Notes: generated from the letters alone by a model not told the origin. A stretch of 64,000 nucleotides of DNA from Bradyrhizobium sp. B097 (GCF_038957035.1 NZ_CP152412.1:8800501-8864500); one strand, 5' to 3'. Shown: positions 24,302 through 36,717, numbered from the stretch's first letter. Numbers and translations are program-made.

Positions 24302-26737
24302 CTACGACGCCACCTCGTCCTGCGCCACCAGGCCGGCCGGCCGCACCGGCTTGAGGGCGGTATCAGCGACCGGTTGGGCCAGCCGGTTGGCGACGATCAT
24401 GATCGCGCACACCACATAGCAGCAGACGCCGAGTGCGAATGTCGTGGTGATGCCGAACTGGATCGACAGCGCCATGCCAAGCACGGACGCAAGCATCGAG
24501 GTGATGCCGTTGGTGCTCCAGAAGAACGGCAGCAGCCCGTCATGCCGCCGCCAGATGCCGAGGCCCAGCGGGAACATCATGCCCATGCAGAAAGCCGGCG
24601 GGGCCAGCAGCGCGACCGACGCCAGGATGCGGATGTCGGTGGGCGCGGAGCGCGCCCAGGCGGTGACGGCCGGCGTCAGCAGGCCTGCGGCCACCAGCGT
24701 TGCGCCCAGCGCCACCAGGCGAGCGATCAACATGGCCGGCCGCGAAGGCGCAGCACCCACAGTGGCGCTGCCGATACCGCCGAACAGCAGGATCGTGAAC
24801 AGCACGACGCTGAGCCCGTAGACCGGGTGGCCGAGGAACACCATCAGCCGTTGCATCTGCGAAATCTCGATCAGCATGAAGCCCATGCCGATCGCGGCGA
24901 AATAGGCCACCGGCGGCACCAGCGTGGCCACCGGCATCCGCCGCATCAGGCGCGCGAAGGGAATGCCGATGTAGAAGATGCAGATGCCGAGCTGGAAGAC
25001 GAGCACCCATTTGATGATGCCGAGCGCTGCGTTGTTCTGCGCCTCGAAGCCGTTCTTGAGGAACAGATCGGCAAGTCGCGCGGTATAGAAGAAGAATGGC
25101 TTGTCGTCGGTCGAGGCCGCGATGTTTACCGGCAGTGAATCAAGGAAGCTCTGGTCGGCCTTGCCCGATAGAAGAGCCGAGGTGACATTGTCGTATGCGA
25201 TGTCAGGCCCGAGCAGCAGCTTGAATCCCTGTGCTTCCAGCCGGTCGCGTGCGCCCCGCCATTGCGCCGCCGTGAACGCCTCGGGCCGGGTCATGACCGT
25301 GACGATGCTGCCGACATTCGCCGCAATCACATGCTGCGACAGTTCGGTCATCGGCACGCCCTGATGCTGCAGCGCCTCGGCCGCGATCGCAATCAGGCGA
25401 TAGAACTCGCCGCGATAGACCGTTGGTTCGTACCAGCGCGACACCGACAGCATGCCGCCCGACTTCAGCGCGCGGAAGAAATCATCCCACGCCTCCACGG
25501 TGTAGAGCCGGTTCTCGGTCAGCGTCAGCCCGCCGGCTGCGGTGGCCGCCCAGGTGTCGATCAGCGAGATCTGGATCAGGTCGTAGCGATCGGGCGAGTG
25601 GTTGATGTAACTGCGCGCTTCGGCATTGACCAGCGACACGCCGGGCTGGCGATGGAGATGGCCCGAATAATCGGCGAACTTGTCGGTCAGCACTTCGAAG
25701 ATCGCGGGATTGATTTCGATGCCGTGAATTCGCTGCGCGCCGAAATAGAGGCCGGAGAGGATGTCGCGGCCGCCGCCGACGCCGACCACGGCCACGTCGC
25801 CCGGCCGTTGCTGCACCAGATAGGGCGCGTTGATGACGTCGTCCTTGAGATAGGAAACCTTGGTCAGATCGCCGGAGAAGCGGGTGATCGGCGTCGCCGC
25901 GTCGGCATCGATGTCGAGATAGAGCTGCTCGATCCTGGTATCCGGGGTGCGCGAGAAGGACCAGCCGAACGGAATGGTGAGCCCGAGATCGGTCACGCGG
26001 ATGCGCGAATAGGTGTTCCAGCGCTCGAACAAGGTTCCGGTCTGCTGGGTGCCCTTGGCCCAGATCACGCCAAGATGGCTGCTGCCGGTTACAGCAAGCG
26101 CGGTGTGAACGGCGGCGAGCGCGGCAAGACCAAGCGCGCTGTTGCGGCTCAGGCGCACATCGCTTCGGCCTTCGCCGTGACGGACCACGAACCAACCGAC
26201 GGCCGCGGCGCAGGCGCCGATCCACAGCGTTGCACTGACCGGATCGATCACCAACAGCACGAAGATGATGCCGAGGCATCCGACCGCGGCGCCGACCAGA
26301 TCGGCAGCGTAGAGCCAGCCCCCGACATTGGGCAGCCGGGTCAGGAGAAGCGTGATGCAGATGCCGCCCTCGGCAAACGGAATGGTGAAAGCCAGCGCCA
26401 CCACGGCGAGCGCAGACATGGCGTATGCGTCGGGCACGACCAGCGGCGCATACAGAAAGGCGCACATGACGACGACGCCGCTGATCGCGAACCGCGCGGC
26501 GTGACGGGCAAATTCCGGCGCCACGCGCTCCGGCGTATAGCGGGCGGAATCCTCATAAACCTTCATTGCACCGCGCGTCAGCCCGAACATCGCAAGCGCG
26601 ATGGCCCCGAAAGCGAAGTGGTAATGCACCATCACGCTGAAGAAGCGGGTGATGAGGATCTGATAGGCTAGCGTGGCCGACGCCAGTACGAAGATCGCCG
26701 GATAGTAGCGGCCGGGCATAGTCGTCGCGGTCTGCAA
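24302..26737 (-). CDS. Integral-membrane spermidine-synthase-like protein
   Basis: About 811 residues in three parts: N-terminal hydrophobic helices (1-190), a central soluble SAM-binding methyltransferase-like domain of spermidine-synthase fold (about 290-500; DVAVVGVGGGRDILSGLYFG, RIHGIEINPAIFEVL, YDLIQISLIDTWAA) and a further hydrophobic segment (580-790). In the SpeE fold the GGGxG loop binds the aminopropyl or methyl donor. Membrane versions of this family are widespread but unassigned. The start is best at TTG 26737, which has a perfect AGGAGG seven bases upstream, unlike ATG 26719 with none. Confidence 0.8.
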   Translation of the reverse strand: MQTATTMPGRYYPAIFVLASATLAYQILITRFFSVMVHYHFAFGAIALAMFGLTRGAMKVYEDSARYTPERVAPEFARHAARFAISGVVVMCAFLYAPLVVPDAYAMSALAVVALAFTIPFAEGGICITLLLTRLPNVGGWLYAADLVGAAVGCLGIIFVLLVIDPVSATLWIGACAAAVGWFVVRHGEGRSDVRLSRNSALGLAALAAVHTALAVTGSSHLGVIWAKGTQQTGTLFERWNTYSRIRVTDLGLTIPFGWSFSRTPDTRIEQLYLDIDADAATPITRFSGDLTKVSYLKDDVINAPYLVQQRPGDVAVVGVGGGRDILSGLYFGAQRIHGIEINPAIFEVLTDKFADYSGHLHRQPGVSLVNAEARSYINHSPDRYDLIQISLIDTWAATAAGGLTLTENRLYTVEAWDDFFRALKSGGMLSVSRWYEPTVYRGEFYRLIAIAAEALQHQGVPMTELSQHVIAANVGSIVTVMTRPEAFTAAQWRGARDRLEAQGFKLLLGPDIAYDNVTSALLSGKADQSFLDSLPVNIAASTDDKPFFFYTARLADLFLKNGFEAQNNAALGIIKWVLVFQLGICIFYIGIPFARLMRRMPVATLVPPVAYFAAIGMGFMLIEISQMQRLMVFLGHPVYGLSVVLFTILLFGGIGSATVGAAPSRPAMLIARLVALGATLVAAGLLTPAVTAWARSAPTDIRILASVALLAPPAFCMGMMFPLGLGIWRRHDGLLPFFWSTNGITSMLASVLGMALSIQFGITTTFALGVCCYVVCAIMIVANRLAQPVADTALKPVRPAGLVAQDEVAS

Positions 26738-27085
26738 GGCGCCGCCTCCTGATCGAGCCTTGATCAAAGAGACGCTTTGATGCGCGTTGGCGGCTCACCC
26801 GACGCGCCCGGCAATATTGACGCACAGAGCACTAACAAGTGATTGATTGGACGAGCCAACACCGACTTTGGGTAGTGGCCGGACCGGCGGCGGGCTTAGC
26901 GCAGGGTTACCACGGAACCCAGAATCGCGAAAATACCGCCTCGCCGACAGACAGCTTGCCGGGAGGCTCCACAAAAAGTCCGGTCAAGATGTCGGAGTGC
27001 CGGTCGCGGGCGCGTCCTCCGAACGCGCTAATGCTGAGCGCGGTTCCGGCTCATCCTCCTCATCGATCACAAGGATTCCTCCGTC
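26738..27085. other. Gene-free stretch between the spermidine-synthase-like gene and the VOC gene
   Basis: 348 bases with no convincing reading frame and no palindromic repeat of the families seen elsewhere. It is divergently flanked, so it should hold promoters for both genes. Confidence 0.4.
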
Positions 27086-27520
27086 ATGACTTCGATCACG
27101 CCGTTCCTCTGGCTCGACAACAACGTTCGCGACGCCGTCGCCTTCTACAAATCGGTGTTTCCGAACGCCGAGATCGAGACCGTCAGCGACTTCATGGCGA
27201 GCTTCGAGCTCGAGGGGCAGCGGTTCTACGCGCTCAATGGCGGCCCGCAGCACAAGTTCAACGAGGCGGTGTCGTTCTTCCTCAGTGTCGAGACCCAGGA
27301 ACAGGTGGATTACTTCTGGGAGAAGCTCACCGACGGCGGCCAGGAATCGCGCTGCGGCTGGCTCAAGGACCGCTTCGGCCTGTCCTGGCAGGTGATCCCG
27401 ACGGCGCTGAGCCGCTATCTCGGCGATCCCGACCGCAAGGCGGCCGATCGCGCAATGCAGGCGATGCTGAAGATGCAGAAGATCATCATCGCCGATCTCG
27501 ACAAGGCCTTCGCCGGCTGA
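27086..27520 (+). CDS. VOC family (PhnB/3-demethylubiquinone methyltransferase-like) protein
   Basis: 144 residues with the glyoxalase/bleomycin-resistance fold of the PhnB branch: ITPFLWLDNNVRDAVAFYKS, FMASFELEGQRFYALNGGPQ, then FFLSVETQEQVDYFWEKLTD and CGWLKDRFGLSWQVIPTAL. Members of this branch are often called 3-demethylubiquinone-9 3-methyltransferase-like, but they carry no SAM motif and that name is doubtful. The C-terminal helix (DRAMQAMLKMQKIIIADLDK) is usual for the group. AAGGA lies ten bases before the ATG. Confidence 0.88.
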   Translation: MTSITPFLWLDNNVRDAVAFYKSVFPNAEIETVSDFMASFELEGQRFYALNGGPQHKFNEAVSFFLSVETQEQVDYFWEKLTDGGQESRCGWLKDRFGLSWQVIPTALSRYLGDPDRKAADRAMQAMLKMQKIIIADLDKAFAG

Positions 27521-27535
27521 CGGCGATGCAGCCTC

Positions 27536-27561
27536 GACGGCGGGCGCATCGCCCGCCGCGT
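27536..27561. terminator. Hairpin between the VOC gene and secA
   Basis: GACGGCGGGC-GCATC-GCCCGCCGCGTC forms a strong GC stem between the converging genes (stops at 27520 and 27578). There is no T run, so intrinsic termination is uncertain; it may serve as a bidirectional barrier. Confidence 0.5.
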
Positions 27562-27577
27562 CAGGGCTTGCGGCGGC

Positions 27578-30442
<2,865 letters not shown>

Positions 30443-30487
30443 GCGAAATTCCTGTTCTTCGGTCTCGAGTTCGGTCTTGGTTCGGTT

Positions 30488-30539
30488 TTGAATTTCAGTC
30501 TTGAATTTCAGTCTTGGATTTCAGTCTTGGAATACAGCC
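30488..30539. repeat. Four tandem 13-bp repeats in the secA leader
   Basis: Units TTGAATTTCAGTC, TTGAATTTCAGTC, TTGGATTTCAGTC and TTGGAATACAGCC run from 30488 to 30539 in direct tandem, 46-97 bases upstream of the secA start. Preceding bases (GTCTTGGTTCGG) look like decayed units. The rest of the 405-base divergent region 30443-30847 shows no gene and no recognisable terminator. Confidence 0.75.
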
Positions 30540-30847
30540 TGAGATGGTCCGCCGGATTGCCTATCAACTCACCGTGACGCGCTACGGTTCGAGCCCCGAC
30601 CCGGAGCTCCTCCGCCAATTGAGTGGGAAACAGGCCATCCTGGGTTCAACGGCGAAAAACGCAGCAAAATAAGCGCTCTCACCACTGACACGGTCGGCCA
30701 GAGATATGGCCCGGTCGGGGGGTTGTCAACGCCGCCAAGATGTCAAGGAATTCATCATTTTGACAAGACTTTCGCGTTGCCAATGTAACACGATTGGGCG
30801 AGTGTCCGCCCCGCTCGAGCTTCCCCCCTTTAGACCAAGGATTTTGC

Positions 30848-31786
30848 ATGACCACCTCGCCTCCGGAAACCAAAACCGGCCTGCGCCTCGGCCTCGCCAC
30901 CCTGGCCGCCACGGGCTGTCTTGTCGCAGTGCTGGCTGCCGGCCTCCCGGTCCGCGCCGCGGAATCCGACCCGGTGCTGGCGAAGGTGAACGGTTCCGAG
31001 ATCCATGCCAGCGACGTGGCGCTCGCCGAGGAGGAACTCGGCCCGAGCCTGCAGCAGATGGACCCCTCGACGCGCAAGGACAACGTGCTGTCCTTCCTGA
31101 TCGACATGAAGATCGTGTCCAAGGCCGCCGAGGACAAGAAGATCGAGAACAACGACGACTTCAAGAAACGGCTCGCCTTCACCCGCAACCGCCTGTTGAT
31201 GGACAGCCTGCTTGCCAGCGAAGGCAAGGCCGCGACCACCGACGACGCCATGAAGAAGGTCTATGAAGAGGCCTCCAAGCAGATCACCGGCGAGCAGGAG
31301 GTGCGCGCCCGCCACATCCTGGTCGAGACCGAGGATGAGGCGAAGGCGATCAAGGCCGAGCTCGACAAGGGCGCGGACTTCGCCGAGCTCGCCAAGAAGA
31401 AGTCCAAGGATCCCGGCGCCTCCGACGGCGGCGACCTCGGCTTCTTCACCAAGGAGCAGATGGTGCCGGAATTCTCCGCGGTCGCCTTCACGCTCGAGCC
31501 GGGCAAGATCTCCGATCCGGTCAAGTCGCAGTTCGGCTGGCACATCATCAAGGTCGAGGAAAAGCGCAACCGCAAGGCGCCCGACTTCGAGCAGGTGAAG
31601 GCCCAGATCGAGACCTATGTGACCCGCAAGGCCCAGGCCGACTATGTCGCCAAGCTGCGCGAGGCCGCCAAGGTCGAGCGCCTGGACAAGCCGGCCGAGA
31701 CGGCCAAGGACGCGACCGCGCCGGCGGATGCCGCCAAGGACGCGCCGAAGCCCGCCGACAACAAGATGGCGCCGGCGAAGAAGTAG
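30848..31786 (+). CDS. Exported parvulin-type peptidyl-prolyl isomerase
   Basis: 312 residues. A signal peptide (hydrophobic LGLATLAATGCLVAVLAAGL, cleavage near VRAAES) is followed by a SurA-like N-terminal chaperone region (VNGSEIHASDVALAEEELG...) and a parvulin domain (about 148-245): EVRARHILVETEDEAKAIKA, LAKKKSKDPGASDGGDLGFF and SQFGWHIIKVEEKR. The tail is Ala/Lys/Asp-rich. It acts as a periplasmic folding factor. Divergence from secA places two secretion-related genes back to back. Confidence 0.93.
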   Translation: MTTSPPETKTGLRLGLATLAATGCLVAVLAAGLPVRAAESDPVLAKVNGSEIHASDVALAEEELGPSLQQMDPSTRKDNVLSFLIDMKIVSKAAEDKKIENNDDFKKRLAFTRNRLLMDSLLASEGKAATTDDAMKKVYEEASKQITGEQEVRARHILVETEDEAKAIKAELDKGADFAELAKKKSKDPGASDGGDLGFFTKEQMVPEFSAVAFTLEPGKISDPVKSQFGWHIIKVEEKRNRKAPDFEQVKAQIETYVTRKAQADYVAKLREAAKVERLDKPAETAKDATAPADAAKDAPKPADNKMAPAKK

Positions 31787-31812
31787 GCTTCGCGAACGTT
31801 GTTGCAGTTGCG

Positions 31813-31845
31813 ATGGCCGGGCATGTCCCGGCCATTTGCGTTTTG
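31813..31845 (+). terminator. Terminator of the parvulin gene
   Basis: ATGGCCGGG-CATGT-CCCGGCCAT followed by TTGCGTTTT, 26 bases after the stop codon. Confidence 0.7.
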
Positions 31846-31855
31846 AGGTGCATTC

Positions 31856-31943
31856 GTAGCCCGGATGAAGCGCAGCGAAATCCGGGGCAACTCCTTCCAC
31901 GGTGACAGCGGTCCCGGATTACGCTGCGCTTCATCCGGGCTAC
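31856..31943. repeat. Dispersed palindromic repeat, 'GTAGCCCGGAT' family, copy 3
   Basis: Arms GTAGCCCGGATGAAGCGCAG and GCTGCGCTTCATCCGGGCTAC with inner AAATCCGGGG / TCCCGGATTACG. Same layout as 200-287 and 6760-6846. Confidence 0.85.
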
Positions 31944-32049
31944 AGGCTTCTTGAACAATTGATGACAGCACGTTCGCGTCGCAGCCCTCTCCCGCTTCAG
32001 CCGGCGAGATGTTATGCAGCGCTTCCCTCCCCGTAGCCGGAAGCCTCCC

Positions 32050-33291
32050 ATGTCCACCGCCGTCTCCCCCCTCGCCCCGCCTGACGTTCCCGAGATGCCC
32101 GTGATCGCGGGTGTGCGGCTTGCGACCGCTGCCGCCGGCATCCGCTACAAGGGCCGCACCGACGTGCTGCTCGCGCTGATGGACAAGGGCACCACGGTGG
32201 CCGGCGTCTTCACCAAGTCGAAGTGCCCGTCGGCGCCGGTCGAATGGTGCCGCGCCAAGCTGAAGGGTGGGGCGGCGCGCGCGCTGGTGGTGAATTCCGG
32301 CAACGCCAATGCCTTCACCGGCAAGACCGGCAAGTCGTCCACCGCGCTGACCGCGCAGATCGCGGCGAAGGCGGTCGGCTGTTCGACGTCGGACGTCTTC
32401 CTTGCCTCCACCGGCGTGATCGGCGAGCCGCTCGACGCCACCAAGTTCGACGGCGTGCTGGCGCAGCTCGCGGAGACCGCGACCCCCGATCTGTGGATGG
32501 ACGCGGCCAAGGCGATCATGACCACCGATACCTTCCCGAAGGTCGCCACCGCGACCGTGAAGCTCGGCAAGGCCAAGGTGACGATCAACGGCATGGCCAA
32601 GGGCGCCGGCATGATCATGCCCGACATGGCGACCATGCTGTCCTTCATCTTCACCGACGCGCCGCTGTCGGCGTCCGTGCTGCAATCGCTGCTCAGGGCC
32701 GGCGTCGAGGACACCTTCAATGCGCTGACCATCGACGGCGACACCTCGACCTCGGACACGCTGCTCGCCTTTGCGACCGGCGCGGCGGCAGCCAACGGCG
32801 CGCCGAAGATCTCGCGCGCCGGCGACCCGCGCCTGAAGGCCTTCACCAAGGCGTTCCAGCAGATCCTCGCCAATCTGTCCGAGCAGGTGGCGCGCGACGG
32901 CGAAGGCGCGCGCAAGCTGGTCGAGGTCGTGGTCGAGGGCGCGACGACAAAGCCTTCGGCGCGCAAGATCGCAATGTCGATCGCCAATTCGCCGCTGGTG
33001 AAGACCGCGATCGCCGGCGAGGACGCCAATTGGGGCCGCGTGGTGATGGCGGTCGGCAAGGCCGGCGAGCCCGCCAACCGCGACAAGCTCTCGATCTCCT
33101 TCAACGGCATCCGCGTCGCCAAGAGCGGCGCGCGCGATCCGTCCTACAATGAAAAAGAGGTGTCGGAGGCGATGAAGGCGCCGAAGATCCAGATCAAGGT
33201 CGCGCTCGGCCTCGGCAAGGCGAAGGACCGCGTGCTGACCTGCGACCTCACCAAGGAATACGTCGCGATCAACGGCGATTACAGGTCGTAA
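32050..33291 (+). CDS. argJ: Bifunctional glutamate N-acetyltransferase / ornithine acetyltransferase
   Basis: 413 residues. ArgJ moves the acetyl group from N-acetylornithine to glutamate (cyclic arginine route) and, in bifunctional forms, also uses acetyl-CoA. The self-cleavage site is visible in [19 protein letters not shown], with the Thr of A-T-M-L becoming the nucleophile after cleavage into alpha and beta chains. Other conserved segments: [32 protein letters not shown] and the terminal NGDYRS. ATG 32050 has GGAAG upstream; an in-frame ATG at 32014 is a less likely start. Confidence 0.97.
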   Translation: MSTAVSPLAPPDVPEMPVIAGVRLATAAAGIRYKGRTDVLLALMDKGTTVAGVFTKSKCPSAPVEWCRAKLKGGAARALVVNSGNANAFTGKTGKSSTALTAQIAAKAVGCSTSDVFLASTGVIGEPLDATKFDGVLAQLAETATPDLWMDAAKAIMTTDTFPKVATATVKLGKAKVTINGMAKGAGMIMPDMATMLSFIFTDAPLSASVLQSLLRAGVEDTFNALTIDGDTSTSDTLLAFATGAAAANGAPKISRAGDPRLKAFTKAFQQILANLSEQVARDGEGARKLVEVVVEGATTKPSARKIAMSIANSPLVKTAIAGEDANWGRVVMAVGKAGEPANRDKLSISFNGIRVAKSGARDPSYNEKEVSEAMKAPKIQIKVALGLGKAKDRVLTCDLTKEYVAINGDYRS

Positions 33292-33310
33292 CCGCTTTCC
33301 CAACCACCTC

Positions 33311-33396
33311 CGTCATTGCGAGGAGCGAAGCGACGAAGCAATCTATCCGTCGGTATTTGCGGCGAGATGGATTGCTTCGCTTCGCTCGCAATGACG
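33311..33396. repeat. Palindromic repeat, 'CGTCATTGCGAGGAGCG' type
   Basis: Left arm CGTCATTGCGAGGAGCGAAG with CGAAGCAATC and right arm GATTGCTTCGCTTCGCTCGC ending AATGACG. A well-known rhizobial intergenic palindrome. A second palindrome of a different family follows 11 bases later. Confidence 0.8.
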
Positions 33397-33407
33397 GTGT
33401 AAGTCCC

Positions 33408-33510
33408 GTCATCCTGAGGTGCGCGCACTTGCGCGCCTCGAAGGATGCACGGCCACCAGCCGGGCCGTCGACCCTTCGAGACGGCCGCTTCGCGGCCTCC
33501 TCAGGGTGAC
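33408..33510. repeat. Dispersed palindromic repeat, 'CCTCGAAGGATG' family, copy 2
   Basis: Outer arms GTCATCCTGAGG and CCTCAGGGTGAC, inner arms CCTCGAAGGATGCACGGCC and GGGCCGTCGACCCTTCGAG. Lies between argJ and the converging TadG-like gene. Confidence 0.85.
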
Positions 33511-33532
33511 GGTGAGAGAGCGTGAGCTTTCG

Positions 33533-34861
33533 CTAGCTCGAGATCCGCGCGTCGGCGACCGCCTTCTTGAACAGTGCGTTCATCGCGTCCGCGATGCCCT
33601 GGGTCGGGCTGACCTCGAAATAGAAGCCCGGCGACGCGCAGGCCTGCATGTTCTGCGCGACCTGGCTGTTCGGCGACGGGCCGAACGGACCCTGATTGAA
33701 CGGATCGATCCAGGTCATGTACCAGTTGTTGGTCGGCAGCTGCAGATAGGTGGTGTAGAGCACCGCGATCTTGATGTTGCGCCTCTTGATCGCATCGCAG
33801 AGCGCCGGGTTGATCGGCGACTGGCAGCGACTGCTGCCGGTGATCGGCTTGAGGCAGCTTGAATTCGGCTCGTCGGCGACCCCGTCGGATACGAAGAACA
33901 GATATTTCATCGGCGCGGCCGCGGTGCCGGGACCCGGCGCGCTGATCGCATTGCTGATGGCCGGAAGCACCGTGCTGAACTGGCTGTCCTTGTCGGCGGT
34001 ATACGAATCGTTGTTGCCGTAGACGCCCATCAGGTCGATGTTGCCGGCCGCGGACTTGGCACTCGACAGGCTGGTCGACAGCGAGAACAACGCGCGCAGC
34101 CCGATCGTCTTTGACGACGCGCCGAAATCGTAGATCGCCATCCGGTACTGGCTGGAATAGGTCGCGGTGTTCGCGGCCGTGTCCATCAGCTGCTGGGTCG
34201 CGCTGCGCAGCACGTCGATGCGCGTCGTGACGCCGAGCGTCTTGGCGAGATTGTAGTAGTTGTTGGCATCGTTGTAGTCGTGGCAGGCGAACGCGCACTG
34301 GTCCGGCGTGTTGTTGACCATCTTGGTCACGTCGGCGGGCGTCGCCGCGACCCCCATCGACGGTGAATTGTCCAGCAGCAGATAGAAATCGATATAGAGC
34401 GGCATATTCGCGGTCGAGGTCGAGGTGCCCGACACCGACACCTTGCTCCGCCCCAACACGCCGAGGAACATGGTCGGGACATCGGCGGTGAATTGAACCG
34501 TCGAGGTGATGGTGCCGCCGCTCTTGGTCATGGTCGGCGTCACGCTGGTCAGCGTGAAGCCGTTCTGGCTGAAGATGTTGCCGTTGAAGATCTTCCTCGC
34601 GTCGGCCTCGCCGGCCGAAATCTCGCCGTCGGAGGTCATGGCGCCGGCCGCGACGAAGCCGGGCGATGCCTTGGCGACCGATCCGACGCTCGCCGCGTCG
34701 GCCGCGGATATCAGCTTGCTGCGGATCTGGTTGGCGCGGGAATAGTCGACCGCGCATCCGACCGCGACCAGGAGCGGCAGCAGGGCCAGGCCGAACATCA
34801 TCGCGATGTTGCCGGAGCGATCGCGGCGGAAGCGGCTGACGGTCCGGAGCAAGGTGTGCAT
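33533..34861 (-). CDS. TadE/TadG-like pilus-associated protein with VWA domain
   Basis: 442 residues. An N-terminal TadG-type membrane anchor (RFRRDRSGNIAMMFGLALLP then LLVAVGCAVDYSRA) is followed by a periplasmic part with a von Willebrand A-like domain; the metal site begins FYLLLDNSPSMGVAATPADV (DxSxS form) and the second half holds KYLFFVSDGVADEPNSSC. Several cysteines (CAFACHD, SSCLKP, SSRCQSP) may form disulfides. Relatives stand near Flp/Tad pilus loci, but none is nearby, so the role is unassigned. Confidence 0.85.
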   Translation of the reverse strand: MHTLLRTVSRFRRDRSGNIAMMFGLALLPLLVAVGCAVDYSRANQIRSKLISAADAASVGSVAKASPGFVAAGAMTSDGEISAGEADARKIFNGNIFSQNGFTLTSVTPTMTKSGGTITSTVQFTADVPTMFLGVLGRSKVSVSGTSTSTANMPLYIDFYLLLDNSPSMGVAATPADVTKMVNNTPDQCAFACHDYNDANNYYNLAKTLGVTTRIDVLRSATQQLMDTAANTATYSSQYRMAIYDFGASSKTIGLRALFSLSTSLSSAKSAAGNIDLMGVYGNNDSYTADKDSQFSTVLPAISNAISAPGPGTAAAPMKYLFFVSDGVADEPNSSCLKPITGSSRCQSPINPALCDAIKRRNIKIAVLYTTYLQLPTNNWYMTWIDPFNQGPFGPSPNSQVAQNMQACASPGFYFEVSPTQGIADAMNALFKKAVADARISS

Positions 34862-35035
34862 GGGTTATATCGGCAGAGAAAATGATGGGCTGATAAATCA
34901 GGAGCTCACCCTGCCGACCGCGCATTAAGGCCGGCTTATCGCGAATGCGGAAAGAGCGCGCGGGCACAAATCGTTTGGCTGACGGCGCGTTGCTGGTTAA
35001 TGAAAGCTTGCAGATGAGAAGGACATTCCAGCTAC

Positions 35036-35446
35036 ATGGCTGACATCAAGCTGACCCTCGTGGTCGCCTGCGCGCTGGTCGATGCCGACAAGCGCGTGCT
35101 GCTGGCGCAGCGTCCCGAAGGCAAGGCGTTGGCGGGACTGTGGGAATTCCCCGGCGGCAAGATCGAGCCCGGCGAGCGGCCGGAACAGACCCTGATCCGC
35201 GAGCTGCATGAGGAGATCGGCATCACCGTGAGCGAGCCGTGCCTCGCGCCGCTGACCTTCGCCAGCCATGCCTACGAGACCTTCCATCTGCTGATGCCGC
35301 TCTACATCTGCCGGCGCTGGGAGGGCATGGCGGTGGCGCGCGAGGGCCAGAACCTCGCCTGGGTCCGCGCCAGCAAGCTGCGCGACTACCCGATGCCGCC
35401 GGCGGACATTCCACTGCTGCCGCACCTGATCGATCTGCTGCTGTGA
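35036..35446 (+). CDS. mutT: Nudix hydrolase MutT (8-oxo-dGTPase type)
   Basis: 136 residues. The complete Nudix box is visible in GGKIEPGERPEQTLIRELHE then EIGI, matching GX5EX7REUXEEXGU. The N terminus LTLVVACALVDADKRVLLAQ and RPEGKALAGLWEFPGG match the MutT group that hydrolyses 8-oxo-dGTP and prevents A:T to C:G transversions. Specificity is inferred. AAGGA lies upstream of ATG 35036. Confidence 0.92.
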   Translation: MADIKLTLVVACALVDADKRVLLAQRPEGKALAGLWEFPGGKIEPGERPEQTLIRELHEEIGITVSEPCLAPLTFASHAYETFHLLMPLYICRRWEGMAVAREGQNLAWVRASKLRDYPMPPADIPLLPHLIDLLL

Positions 35447-35629
35447 TCTTCTTCGCCTCTCCCGCTTGCGCGGGAAGCGCGGCTACCCAAAATATCGAAA
35501 ACAACCCCATGCAAAGTAGCCGGCGGCGCCGGCCGGCGTTCGACCAGGCGACTTGACACGTCGGGCAACTCAGGGGCATAATTCCATTATTCCGAAATTG
35601 TGATGCGAGTCTGTGGCTCCCTCCAACCC

Positions 35630-35751
35630 GTCGTCCCTGCGAAAGCAGGGACCCATACGCCGCGGCGGACCTTGTTGAAGGGGCTCGTCGTTCCAGCATC
35701 GCCCAACAATTGGCATTTGTGGTTATGGGTCCCTGCTTTCGCAGGGACGAC
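35630..35751. repeat. Large palindromic element, 'GTCGTCCCTGC' family
   Basis: Left arm GTCGTCCCTGCGAAAGCAGG with GACCCATACGCCGCGG; right arm GTGGTTATGGGTCCCTGC with TTTCGCAGGGACGAC. Mixed arm types, like 330-467. It occupies most of the gene-free interval 35447-35796; the remainder shows only a short hairpin-like CTCCCGCTTGCGCGGGA just after mutT. Confidence 0.85.
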
Positions 35752-35796
35752 GCTGAGGTTGGTTCTCGATTCAGGGCGTCACGCTAACCTCACGCT

Positions 35797-36639
35797 TCAG
35801 CGCTTCACCTGCTTCACCGCAGCCTCCAGACTCGCCTTCGCCGAGCCCGGCTTCAGTGGCTTTGGCTGGCTTTCATGCGGGGCCCAGCCGGACAGCCAGA
35901 CGATATCGAAGGTGGCGCGGATGCGGCCGTCTGGGTCGGCGAAGCGCTCGGCATAAATCTGCGCCATGCGCAGCATGGTGGCGCGGCGGGTTGGGGTGTG
36001 GCGGCGCTCGCGCAGCACATTGGTCGCGCCCATCCGCCTTAAATCCTGCATCAGCGTGAATGCGCTGGAATAGCGCACCACGACGCGATCAACATCGGTC
36101 ACCGGCAGCGCGAAGCCGGCCCGCTGCAACAGCGCGCCGATATCGCGCAGATCGGCGAATGGCGCGACGCGCGGCGACACGCCGCCCTCGCACTCCGCCT
36201 CCGCCGCAGCAAAGCTCTGCCTGAGCTCGGTCAGCGTATCGCCGCCAAGCATCGCCGCGAGCAACAGCCCATCGCCCTTCAGCGCCCGGCGAAGTTGCGC
36301 CAGCACGCCCGGCAGATCGTTGACGAACTGGAGCGCCAGCGCGGAGACCACGAGGTCGAGCGACTCGGGCGGCAGGCCGAGCGCTTCCGTCTCAGCGAAG
36401 CCGATCGTATCGACCGATCCGACTCGCCCACGCAGGGCGTCGGCAAGCCCCTCACCCGGCGTCCAGACGTCGGCCGCGGAAGAAAAGCTGCGCGACACCG
36501 CCAGCAACCGGTCTGCCATGTCTTCGGTAGCGCGCTCGAGCAGGAACGTCGCCGCCCCCGCGGCCTGCGCGCGCGCCAGCCGCGCGCCAAGCAATGCGCG
36601 ATCGAACAGGATCGGGGCCGTGGCCGGGGTCGTTGCCAT
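35797..36639 (-). CDS. SAM-dependent methyltransferase (BioC/NDUFAF5-like)
   Basis: 280 residues. The N terminus ILFDRALLGARLARAQAAGA matches NDUFAF5-type and BioC-like proteins; the methyltransferase core is degenerate at motif I but keeps the acidic loop and DLVVSALALQFVNDLPGVLA then RRALKGDGLLLAAMLGGDTL. The downstream AECEGGVSPRVAPFADLRD and RMGATNVLRERRHTPTRR are conserved in the NDUFAF5 group, whose mitochondrial member hydroxylates an arginine of complex I NDUFS7. Possible role in complex I assembly, inferred from the family. Confidence 0.82.
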   Translation of the reverse strand: MATTPATAPILFDRALLGARLARAQAAGAATFLLERATEDMADRLLAVSRSFSSAADVWTPGEGLADALRGRVGSVDTIGFAETEALGLPPESLDLVVSALALQFVNDLPGVLAQLRRALKGDGLLLAAMLGGDTLTELRQSFAAAEAECEGGVSPRVAPFADLRDIGALLQRAGFALPVTDVDRVVVRYSSAFTLMQDLRRMGATNVLRERRHTPTRRATMLRMAQIYAERFADPDGRIRATFDIVWLSGWAPHESQPKPLKPGSAKASLEAAVKQVKR

Positions 36640-36717
36640 CCGCGCTGGTTACGCCGGACGGCCGCCGCAGGCAATGCGCCTTGAGCCCGCCCGGCTCAAA
36701 CGCTAGCCTCATCAGCC

